From Acidothermaceae bacterium (lineage in GTDB: Bacteria; Actinomycetota; Actinomycetes; Acidothermales; Acidothermaceae): a stretch of 6,563 nucleotides of DNA. Position numbers and translations under genes: made by a program. This document shows positions 1 to 5,043 of this stretch, one piece after another. The stretch's first letter is position 1. Each line of letters begins with the position of its first letter. The notes under the pieces are model-generated. The model made no database searches and had not been told where the DNA came from. It saw nothing but the letters and a program-made list of their open reading frames with translations. The stretch covers positions 1 through 6,563 of the forward strand of contig JAICLV010000130.1 of the NCBI GenBank assembly GCA_025925185.1, written 5' to 3'.

Positions 1-669
1 ATAGCCGACGATCTTTAGCCGTCGGCTCCAGATGGTGGCCGAGTCGAAGGTCGCCACCTCACTGCTCGCGCTGCCGAGGTTGACCAGTCGCCCCCCGGGC
101 CGCAGCGCCTTGCTCGCCGCCGTCGCCGTCGGCCCGAAGATCGGGTCGAGCACGAGGTCGGGGCCGCCGTCGCACGCGGCCGCGAACCGCTCGGTCAATG
201 CGGCGAGATCGCTGACGTCGGAGTTGTCGACGACGGCGTCGGCGCCGTGCCGCAACGCGCGTTCACGGGCGGCCGACGACCGGGCGGCTGCCACCACCCG
301 GCGCGCGCCCTGCAAGCGAGCCGCCTGCACCGCGACCTGGCCGACCGTGCCGCCCGCGCCGAGCACCAGCACCGTCTCGCGAGCGCGCAATTCCCCAGCG
401 GTCGCAAGCGAAAGCCAGCCGGCGACGGCCGAAAGGCCAAGCGCTGCGGCAGTGCCGTCGGAGACGCCGTCGGGGATTGGCACCAGGTCGGCGGAACCCA
501 CGAGCGCGCGTTGCGCCATGCTGCCGTCCCCTGGGTGCTGACCCGCGGTCGTCGAGATCGCCGCCGCAGTCACATCGACGACGACGTGATTCTCGGACGA
601 CGGCACGGGGTCGGCCCACTCCTCGTACGCGGGCGGCTGACCGCACTCGTGAAGAACGGCGGCTCTCAT
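1..669 (-). CDS. MDR/zinc-type quinone oxidoreductase-like protein (3' end cut by window edge)
   Basis: This is a medium-chain dehydrogenase/reductase related to quinone oxidoreductases, probably doing an NAD(P)H-dependent redox step; its substrate cannot be told. The frame is open from the ATG at 669 to base 1 (223 codons, no stop), so the C-terminus is outside the window. Residues 1-36 match the family N-terminus (MRAAVLHECGQPPAYEEW, then VVVDVTAAAI). The nucleotide-binding motif GAGGTVG is at 104-110, followed by a VAVQAARLQGARRVVAAAR segment, and PGGRLVNLGS is at 191-200. Oddity: the Rossmann motif usually lies near residue 145-155, and the stretch after VTAAAI that normally completes the GroES-like fold is missing (about 45-50 residues). 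No Cys/His zinc ligands are seen, but many quinone oxidoreductases lack them. It starts 10 nt after the LigA stop with no clear Shine-Dalgarno sequence, so it is probably the last or a late gene of the operon. Confidence 0.82.
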   Translation of the reverse strand, partial: MRAAVLHECGQPPAYEEWADPVPSSENHVVVDVTAAAISTTAGQHPGDGSMAQRALVGSADLVPIPDGVSDGTAAALGLSAVAGWLSLATAGELRARETVLVLGAGGTVGQVAVQAARLQGARRVVAAARSSAARERALRHGADAVVDNSDVSDLAALTERFAAACDGGPDLVLDPIFGPTATAASKALRPGGRLVNLGSASSEVATFDSATIWSRRLKIVGY

Positions 670-679
670 CGGCGGCCGG

Positions 680-1045
680 TCACGTCGTGATGTCGGGGTA
701 GGGCTTGTCACGCCACGCGCTCAATGTCGCCGCGTATTGCAGCTGAAATCCCAACGGCTCAGCGAAATCGCGCTCGTACATCGCGATGAACAGGGTCAGC
801 GTGAGGAAGGGGTGCGCGCCCATCTCGTAAAGCTTCGCATAGTCGTGGCCGGCCAGCGCGGCCCGCTCGACGTCGTCGAACTTCAACCACGTCGAGCGTT
901 CACCGCCGTGGCAGTTCAGCAGTCGGTTGGCGTACTCACGCTCCCACCACTCGACGGTGCCCGCGGGGTCTTGGCGATAACGCTCGACCAGCTCGGGATC
1001 GCGATCGATGGTGTAGAGGAACTTGTCGAGCAGGTATCTGCTCAC
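680..1045 (-). CDS. LigA-type small (alpha) subunit of class III extradiol dioxygenase
   Basis: This is the small subunit of a LigAB-type (protocatechuate 4,5-dioxygenase-like) ring-cleavage enzyme. It caps the active site of the LigB subunit and has no metal site of its own. The 121-aa product starts MSRYLLDKFLYTID and carries the family's typical LYEMGAHPFLTLTLF segment at 72-86; SYK-6 LigA is about 139 aa. The GTG start at 1045 is chosen because it overlaps the LigB stop in a GTGA arrangement, has a GGAGG ribosome binding site at 1053-1057 (7-nt spacer), and gives the expected protein length. The longer open frame continuing upstream to 1588 runs across ligB and does not resemble any protein. 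The GTGA overlap implies translational coupling and roughly equal subunit amounts. Gene order is ligB then ligA, the reverse of the Sphingobium SYK-6 ligAB order. Confidence 0.9.
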   Translation of the reverse strand: MSRYLLDKFLYTIDRDPELVERYRQDPAGTVEWWEREYANRLLNCHGGERSTWLKFDDVERAALAGHDYAKLYEMGAHPFLTLTLFIAMYERDFAEPLGFQLQYAATLSAWRDKPYPDITT

Positions 1046-1902
1046 GGCGTCGCCTCCGGATACCAGGTGAAGTAGGCCTCCATCGTGTGGAACAGGTCGT
1101 AGGTGTCGACGTAATCGGCCTTCACGCCCTCGCCGGCCACACCCATCATCAGCATGAAGTCCATGAAGCCATGCGTCGCGTTTCCCGGCGTCCAAAGGCT
1201 TTCTAACGTCACCTCGTGCAGTGCCCGCTCGATGTCGGACGTCGCGATCCACTCGACGGCCTTCGCGTCGAACTCGGGATCGGGGCCGTGCGGGCCGAAC
1301 TGACGCGGGCCGCCGAGTTCCAACGACAGGTGACCGGTGCCGATGATGGCGACCCGCAGGTCGCTCGGCCAAGACTCGACGAGTTGGCGGATCGCGCGGC
1401 CGAGCTCGATGAATCTCTTCGGCTGGGGGAGCGGCGGGGCGAAGATGTTCGTGTAGATCGGGACGACGGGCAGGTCGTTTTGCGGGCGCAGCGTGATGAT
1501 GGGGCAGGTGACGCTGTGGTCGAGCCGTAACTCGTTGCTGAAGGCGAGGTCGAACCCGAGGTCGATGCCGCCGCGCAGGATGTGCCACGACAGGTCCTGC
1601 TGGCCGTTCATGAAGAACTGCGGCAGTCCGAACTCGCGCTGCTCGTTGTACCAGTTGGCGTCATAGTGCGGCGCGTTGCCGACGAGGAACTGCGGCATGT
1701 TGTCGAGCCACAGTTGGTGGAAGTGGTCGGAGCCGACTAACACGAGCACGTCGGGGTTCGCGCGGGTCAGGGTCTCGCGAAACGCCTCAACCTTGCGCAC
1801 CCACTCGTCGGCGAACGGCGGCCGCTCGTCACCGGCTGACGTGCTCGCCTTCAAGTAGAACGGGTGATGCGTCGACGCGATCACCGCGGCGATCGTGGCC
1901 AT
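1042..1902 (-). CDS. LigB-type class III extradiol ring-cleavage dioxygenase, catalytic subunit
   Basis: This is the iron(II)-dependent catalytic subunit that opens a dihydroxylated aromatic ring next to one hydroxyl using O2 in the cytoplasm. It has 286 aa, close to SYK-6 LigB (about 300). Aligned by eye to LigB, the first two iron ligands are kept: H12 in STHHP and H60 in VGSDHF (LigB H12, H61). The second-shell RLDHSVTCP at 126-134 matches LigB VDHGCTVP. Two positions differ. LigB's catalytic H195 (GTGGMSHQL) becomes GTGHLSLEL here, with a histidine at 191 instead. The E242 region (GSEGVEL) becomes NATHGFMDF at 241-249, leaving H244 or D248 as candidate third ligands. The ATG at 1902 is chosen for its AGGGAG site at 1908-1913 with a 5-nt spacer and its correct N-terminus. 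The ring substrate (protocatechuate, gallate or an aminophenol-like compound) is not determined by the sequence. Confidence 0.9.
   Translation of the reverse strand: MATIAAVIASTHHPFYLKASTSAGDERPPFADEWVRKVEAFRETLTRANPDVLVLVGSDHFHQLWLDNMPQFLVGNAPHYDANWYNEQREFGLPQFFMNGQQDLSWHILRGGIDLGFDLAFSNELRLDHSVTCPIITLRPQNDLPVVPIYTNIFAPPLPQPKRFIELGRAIRQLVESWPSDLRVAIIGTGHLSLELGGPRQFGPHGPDPEFDAKAVEWIATSDIERALHEVTLESLWTPGNATHGFMDFMLMMGVAGEGVKADYVDTYDLFHTMEAYFTWYPEATP
1053..1057 (-). promoter_or_regulatory. Ribosome binding site fixing the GTG start of ligA-like gene
   Basis: GGAGG on the minus strand sits 7 nt before the GTG at 1045, inside the last codons of the ligB-like gene. It supports a GTG start over any upstream start in the same frame. 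Confidence 0.75.
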
Positions 1903-1933
1903 CGGCACTCCCTGCCAAAGCGTTGCGAAGCTG
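1903..1933 (-). promoter_or_regulatory. 31-nt gap with ribosome binding site for ligB-like gene
   Basis: This short spacer separates the citryl-CoA-lyase-like stop (TAG, 1936-1934) from the ligB-like ATG (1902). It carries AGGGAG on the minus strand at 1908-1913, spaced 5 nt from the ATG. No promoter or terminator is seen, so read-through is expected. Confidence 0.7.
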
Positions 1934-2719
1934 CTAAAGGTCTGGTGGAACGTAGGTCGCGTTGCGGTCGATGTCGAGGTACATGCGCATCGCGGCCGGC
2001 CGGCGGCGCTCCTCGGCGAGCTGGCCGAGGAGGCCGGCTGTCCTTGCCAGCAAGGCGAACCCGCGCAGCATCTCGATCGGTAAGCCGAGGTCGGCGAGCA
2101 CCGCGCCGCAGACGCCGGCGCCGTTGAGCGGCAACCGACGTCCGAGGACTTGCGGGTGCACTCGGCCGATCGCCTCGTACAGGGCGATGTGCTCGTGCCG
2201 GGTGCCTTCCTCGGCCGCGATGCGCAGCAGCGCGGGGGTGCGCGGGTCGGTCTCCTTGTGCACGGGGTGGCCGAGCCCTGGGACGAAACGCTTGTCGTCC
2301 TTGGCTTTTTGCACGACCTCGCGCGCGATGTCGTCCCAGCCCGCGTCGTCCGCGGGAAACTCCGAACGCTCACTCAACGCGTCGGCGAGGAACTTGCCGG
2401 TGTCTTCCGTGACCCCCAGGAAACGCGACCCACCGCCGAGCAGACCGGAGGCGAGAGCGCCCTGCAGCGAGTCGGGCGCGCTGAGGTAGGTGAGCCGGGC
2501 GGCGATCGCGGTCGGCGTGAAGCCGTGGTCGGCGAGCGCCACCAAGACGCTCTCGAAGACCCGCACCTCGCCGGGGCTTGGCCGCCGTGCCGCGACGAGC
2601 CAGAAGGCGAGCTCGCCGAAACCGACCTTGCCCATGAGATCGCGGGCGAGGTCGTGTCCGAGCAGGTGAATCGACTCCGCGTCGGAGGTGCCGAGCGACG
2701 TCGGGTACGGCTCAGTCAT
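1934..2719 (-). CDS. Citrate synthase-fold protein of the citryl-CoA lyase-like group
   Basis: This protein of the citrate synthase/citryl-CoA lyase superfamily probably makes or breaks a C-C bond in a CoA thioester of a polycarboxylic acid. It has 261 aa, well short of the roughly 370-430 aa of housekeeping citrate synthases. The best landmark is GLGHPVHKETDPRTP at 148-162, matching the family GxGHxVxKxxDPR block, so H151 stands for E. coli CS H305. The other two catalytic positions differ: the HGGA motif is GLLGGGSR at 92-99 (G95 for the histidine), and the NVDFYSG motif is NGAGVCG at 199-205 (A201 for the aspartate). Ordinary citrate synthase activity is therefore unlikely. The ATG at 2719 is preferred over the one at 2764 because of a GAGGGG site at 2726-2731 (6-nt spacer). 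It overlaps the CoA-transferase stop by 8 nt, so the two proteins are likely coupled and act in sequence. Confidence 0.87.
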   Translation of the reverse strand: MTEPYPTSLGTSDAESIHLLGHDLARDLMGKVGFGELAFWLVAARRPSPGEVRVFESVLVALADHGFTPTAIAARLTYLSAPDSLQGALASGLLGGGSRFLGVTEDTGKFLADALSERSEFPADDAGWDDIAREVVQKAKDDKRFVPGLGHPVHKETDPRTPALLRIAAEEGTRHEHIALYEAIGRVHPQVLGRRLPLNGAGVCGAVLADLGLPIEMLRGFALLARTAGLLGQLAEERRRPAAMRMYLDIDRNATYVPPDL

Positions 2720-3890
2720 CGGAATCCCCTCGTAGCCACTGGCGAATGCTCGCGCCATCTTCATCCTTCGCGGGTGGTGGCGTGCGATACGTGGGAGGGG
2801 TTCGCGAGAACGTGATGGGGTTGCGCACCATCGGAAGCGCGTCGTCGCCGTCGCCGACGTTGACGACCGGGTCGAGGCCGATCTCGCGAGCGAACGCCAG
2901 GCCGCCGTCGATGGTGTTGATGGGCGCGCACGGCACGCCCGCCGTGATCAGGTCGTCGAACCACTCCTTCGACGTCCGCTTCGCCAGCCGGTCGACGAGA
3001 ATCGGTCGTAGCGCCTCGCGGTTGGCGGTTCGGTCTTGGTTGTGCTCGAAGCGCGGGTCGTCGAGCAGGTCGGGAAGGTCAAGAACCTTTGCCAGCGTGC
3101 GGAATTGGCTGTCGTTGCCCGCGATGACGATGAGTTCGCCGTCGGCGGTGGGAAGCGGTTCGTACGGGAAGAGGCTGGGATGCGCGTTGCCCATGCGGAA
3201 CGGCACGACGCCGCCAGAGACATACGCGGACGTGTGGTTGACCAACCCTGACAGCGCCGAGGCCAGGAGGTTGACCTCGACGTGCTGGCCTTCGCCGGTG
3301 CCGTTGCGGTGCTGCAGCGCGGCGAGGATTCCGATGCACGCGTGCATGCCGGCCATGACGTCGAAGACCGAGATGCCCGCGCGATAGGCCGGACCGTCGG
3401 GATCCCCGGTGAGGCTCATCAGACCTGAGATCGCCTGCACCATAAGGTCGTAGCCGGGGATCGCCACTGCCTGCGGTGAGGTGCCGAAGCCGCTGATCGA
3501 CGTGTAGATGACGCCGGGATTGCAGGCGGCGACGGTGTCGAAGTCGAGACCGAAGCGGGCCAGGCCGCCTGGTTTGAAGTTCTCGATGAACACGTCGGCG
3601 CGGCGGGCTAACTCGACCGCGGCTGCGCGGTCTTCGTCGCGACGCAGGTCGAGAACGACGGCGCGTTTGTTGCGGTTGATCGCGAGGTAGTACGTCGAGA
3701 CGTCGTCGCGCACCGGCGGCATCCAGGTGCGGGTGTCGTCACCCGCCGGCCCCTCGACCTTGATGACGTCGGCGCCGAGGTCGGCGAGCAGCATGGTGCA
3801 GTACGGCCCGGCGAGGATGCGGGAGAAGTCGGCGACGAGTAGGCCAGAAAGAGGCCCGCGGGCCGCAGGCGGCTCGGCTGACATCGTCAT
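2712..3890 (-). CDS. Family III CoA-transferase (CaiB/BaiF type)
   Basis: It moves coenzyme A from a donor thioester (such as succinyl-CoA or acetyl-CoA) to a carboxylic acid. At 392 aa it has the usual family length. Landmarks in order are PLSGLLVADFSRILAGPYCTM near the N-terminus (13-33), LADLGADVIKVEGPAGDDTR (35-54), NRNKRAVVLDLR (72-83), ADVFIENFKPG (98-108), YRAGISVFDVMAG (169-181) and TGEGQHVEVNLL (198-209). D177 is the expected catalytic aspartate that forms the acyl-enzyme anhydride (formyl-CoA transferase D169). The start at 3890 has only a weak AGGA about 9 nt upstream, and an in-frame ATG at 3884 is an alternative. It is the first gene of the minus-strand operon; its stop overlaps the lyase-like start. 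Its promoter region carries a dyad shared with the amidohydrolase promoter. The acid substrate is inferred to come from the neighbouring ring-cleavage step. Confidence 0.95.
   Translation of the reverse strand: MTMSAEPPAARGPLSGLLVADFSRILAGPYCTMLLADLGADVIKVEGPAGDDTRTWMPPVRDDVSTYYLAINRNKRAVVLDLRRDEDRAAAVELARRADVFIENFKPGGLARFGLDFDTVAACNPGVIYTSISGFGTSPQAVAIPGYDLMVQAISGLMSLTGDPDGPAYRAGISVFDVMAGMHACIGILAALQHRNGTGEGQHVEVNLLASALSGLVNHTSAYVSGGVVPFRMGNAHPSLFPYEPLPTADGELIVIAGNDSQFRTLAKVLDLPDLLDDPRFEHNQDRTANREALRPILVDRLAKRTSKEWFDDLITAGVPCAPINTIDGGLAFAREIGLDPVVNVGDGDDALPMVRNPITFSRTPPTYRTPPPAKDEDGASIRQWLRGDSDD
2726..2731 (-). promoter_or_regulatory. Ribosome binding site deciding the start of the lyase-like gene
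   Basis: GAGGGG on the minus strand lies 6 nt before the ATG at 2719, inside the end of the CoA-transferase gene. It favours this ATG over the in-frame ATG at 2764, which would add 15 residues not resembling the family. Confidence 0.7.
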
Positions 3891-3913
3891 GAAGCCACAT
3901 CCTGGCCGTCAGT

Positions 3914-3927
3914 CGGACAGCTGTCCG
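3914..3927. promoter_or_regulatory. Perfect 14-bp palindrome, probable IclR operator of the catabolic operon
   Basis: CGGACAGCTGTCCG is a perfect dyad 23 nt upstream of the CoA-transferase ATG. Its CGGAC-N4-GTCCG form recurs at 5005-5018 before the amidohydrolase, and the similarity extends rightward (GTCCG, Y, TCA, Y, GC). It would lie at or just after the likely transcription start, a position that suits repression. Confidence 0.6.
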
Positions 3928-3929
3928 TT

Positions 3930-3957
3930 CACGCGAGTCTGGCGGCGCTCTCGCGTG
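3930..3957. repeat. 8-bp inverted repeat between iclR-like gene and CoA-transferase operon
   Basis: CACGCGAG (3930-3937) and CTCGCGTG (3950-3957) form a perfect 8-bp stem with a 12-nt loop. No T-run follows on the minus strand, so it is not a classic intrinsic terminator. It occupies most of the spacer of the predicted CoA-transferase promoter, so a second operator or a weak terminator for iclR are both possible. Confidence 0.45.
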
Positions 3958-3964
3958 GTGTCAA
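3936..3964 (-). promoter_or_regulatory. Predicted sigma70-type promoter of the catabolic operon
   Basis: On the minus strand TTGACA (3964-3959) is followed by a 17-nt spacer and CAGACT (3941-3936), which keeps the A2 and T6 of a -10 box. The -35 is perfect and lies just past the iclR stop. Transcription would start near 3929-3930, beside the 3914-3927 palindrome. Confidence 0.5.
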
Positions 3965-3970
3965 GCGCTC

Positions 3971-4780
3971 TCAGGTCGTCGCAGTCGCGACCACCTGCGG
4001 CACCGAGTGCAATCGGGCCCAGTCGGCGCTGATCGCGGCCGCGGTCTGCAGCAATCGCGGCAGGTGGTGTTCGACCAACACGTCGAGGGTCGTCTCCGAC
4101 GCACTCGTGTTGACGTTGAGCGCCGCGACGACGCGACCGTCGCCGTCGCGCAGCGGCGCCGCGACCGAGCGGATGCCGGCGGCCAGCTGCTCGTCGGTCA
4201 GCGCCCAGCCCTTGGCGCGAACGTCACGCAAGGTCTTGTCGATCGACTTCGGATCGGGCTGCACGCGCGGCGTCACGCCCGAGCGGCTCGGCTCGGCGAG
4301 CACCTTCTTCAGCTCGTCCGGCTCGAGCGCCGCCAGCAACACCTTGCCAAGCGACGTCGGCAACGCCGGGAAACGGGTGCCGATCGACACCGCGAGACCG
4401 ACGATTTTCGGCACCGCCACCCTTGCCACGTAAACGATGTCTGAGCCGTCGAGCTGCGCGATCGAGGTCGACTCGTTGGTCCAGCCGACCAGCCGCTCCA
4501 TGTGCGGACGGGCCACCTCCCACAGGCCGAGCGACTGGATGAACGCCATTCCCAGCTCGAGCACCCGCGGCGTCAGCGTGAAGCCGCTGCCCTCGCTGCG
4601 CACGTATCCGAGCTCGGACAGCGTCAGCAAGATTCGTCGCGCGGTGGGGCGGGCGAGCTCGGTGCGGGCGGCGACGTCGCTGAGCGACAAGACCGGCTGG
4701 CGCGGCTCGAAGGCGCGCAACACGTCGAGACCGCGGGCGAGCGCCTCGATGAAGTCGGGCTCGCTGCTTCGCCGCGCCAT
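3971..4780 (-). CDS. IclR-family transcriptional regulator, PcaR/PcaU/PobR-like
   Basis: This is a DNA-binding regulator of aromatic catabolism genes; the family has an N-terminal winged helix-turn-helix and a C-terminal effector-binding domain. The product is 269 aa, a normal length. The N-terminal DFIEALARGLDVLRAFE (9-25) and LSLSDVAARTELARPTARR (31-49) followed by ILLTLSELGYV (50-60) match the PcaR/PcaU/PobR signature of beta-ketoadipate regulators. The region about 75-260, with TSLGKVLLAAL and a late SVAAPLRDGDGRVVAALNVN stretch, is the typical ligand domain. The ATG at 4780 has a GAGGTG site at 4786-4791 (5-nt spacer). It sits between the catabolic operon (same strand, 80 nt downstream) and the divergent amidohydrolase, which places both units next to their probable regulator. 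The effector is unknown; a substrate or ring-cleavage intermediate is the natural guess. Whether it activates or represses cannot be read from sequence. Confidence 0.95.
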   Translation of the reverse strand: MARRSSEPDFIEALARGLDVLRAFEPRQPVLSLSDVAARTELARPTARRILLTLSELGYVRSEGSGFTLTPRVLELGMAFIQSLGLWEVARPHMERLVGWTNESTSIAQLDGSDIVYVARVAVPKIVGLAVSIGTRFPALPTSLGKVLLAALEPDELKKVLAEPSRSGVTPRVQPDPKSIDKTLRDVRAKGWALTDEQLAAGIRSVAAPLRDGDGRVVAALNVNTSASETTLDVLVEHHLPRLLQTAAAISADWARLHSVPQVVATATT

Positions 4781-4855
4781 CTGCTCACCTCAGGATCGTG
4801 GGGACCGCAGGCCCAGCATCTGCTCGGTCGGTGTCCGCGGATTCGTCCGCCGACG

Positions 4856-4885
4856 ACTGTAACGGGTGTGACCCAAGTTTGTCCG
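4856..4885 (-). promoter_or_regulatory. Weak predicted promoter of the iclR-like gene
   Basis: On the minus strand CGGACA (4885-4880) resembles a -35 box (GACA kept), with an 18-nt spacer and TACAGT (4861-4856) as a -10 box. The -35 overlaps the 4881-4895 dyad, which would allow autoregulation. The leader before the ATG would be roughly 70 nt. Confidence 0.35.
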
Positions 4886-4895
4886 TTCTGCGGAC
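4881..4895. promoter_or_regulatory. GTCCG-N5-CGGAC dyad, candidate IclR autoregulatory operator
   Basis: GTCCG TTCTG CGGAC has perfect 5-bp arms and a 5-bp centre. The 5-5-5 geometry resembles the PcaR-type operator as I recall it (GTTCG-N5-CGCAC). It shares GTCCGYTC with the other two boxes, and the 10-mer TGCGGACGAC occurs both here (4889-4898) and at 5003-5012. Confidence 0.5.
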
Positions 4896-4933
4896 GACAC
4901 GCGACGTCTACACATCACGGTGGGCTGCCGAGC

Positions 4934-4946
4934 ACCGGCGGCCGGT
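4934..4946. repeat. Short inverted repeat upstream of amidohydrolase promoter
   Basis: ACCGG-CGG-CCGGT has 5-bp arms and ends 5 nt before the TTGACA at 4952. It could be an activator site, but such GC-rich dyads arise easily by chance here. Confidence 0.2.
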
Positions 4947-4951
4947 CGCTC

Positions 4952-4980
4952 TTGACATGCCGAGGTTCCCGGCGCATCGT
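4952..4980 (+). promoter_or_regulatory. Predicted sigma70-type promoter of the amidohydrolase gene
   Basis: A perfect TTGACA (4952-4957), a 17-nt spacer and CATCGT (4975-4980, matching A2, T3 and T6 of TATAAT) form a plausible promoter. The start would be near 4987, about 57 nt before the ATG, with the 5004-5019 dyad downstream in the leader. The build resembles the CoA-transferase promoter (TTGACA, 17-nt spacer, weak -10). Confidence 0.45.
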
Positions 4981-5003
4981 GAGCGAAACAATATGACCGC
5001 GAT

Positions 5004-5019
5004 GCGGACGACCGTCCGC
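5004..5019. promoter_or_regulatory. 16-bp dyad, probable IclR operator of the amidohydrolase gene
   Basis: GCGGAC-GACC-GTCCGC is a dyad with 6-bp arms between the predicted transcription start and the ATG at 5044. Its core CGGAC-N4-GTCCG is the same as in the palindrome at 3914-3927, as is 10 of 12 bases from GTCCG onward (5014-5025 against 3923-3934). Confidence 0.6.
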
Positions 5020-5031
5020 TCATGCACGGTG

Positions 5032-5037
5032 AAGGAG
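5032..5037 (+). promoter_or_regulatory. Ribosome binding site deciding the amidohydrolase start
   Basis: AAGGAG lies 6 nt before the ATG at 5044. It rules against the far longer open frame beginning at 4798 and against the in-frame ATGs at 4993 and 5002 and the GTG at 5029. Confidence 0.8.
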
Positions 5038-5043
5038 CCGCAG

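Noticed and set aside
247..690. Plus-strand open frame over the MDR and LigA genes
   Set aside because: It is an Arg/His/Gly-rich shadow of two minus-strand genes with clear family motifs.
1046..1588. Extension of the LigA frame upstream to give 302 codons
   Set aside because: It runs through the ligB-like gene in another frame and its product is Arg/Pro/His-rich. The real start is the GTG at 1045.
1903..2373. Extension of the LigB frame upstream to give 443 codons
   Set aside because: It overlaps the lyase-like gene and is Ser/Arg/Thr-rich nonsense; homology to LigB begins at the ATG at 1902.
2720..2764. Earlier ATG for the lyase-like gene (15 extra residues)
   Set aside because: The ribosome site GAGGGG sits at the right distance from the ATG at 2719, and the 8-nt overlap with the upstream stop is a typical operon junction.
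4837..4850. GCGGA-TTCG-TCCGC dyad in the iclR leader as a fourth operator
   Set aside because: The arms resemble the operator half-sites, but the spacing is 2 nt shorter than CGGAC-N4-GTCCG and it lacks the GTCCGYTC extension. It may be chance.
4798..5043. N-terminal extension of the amidohydrolase frame by 82 codons
   Set aside because: This stretch holds the promoter and operator dyads and resembles no domain, while a strong AAGGAG site precedes the ATG at 5044.
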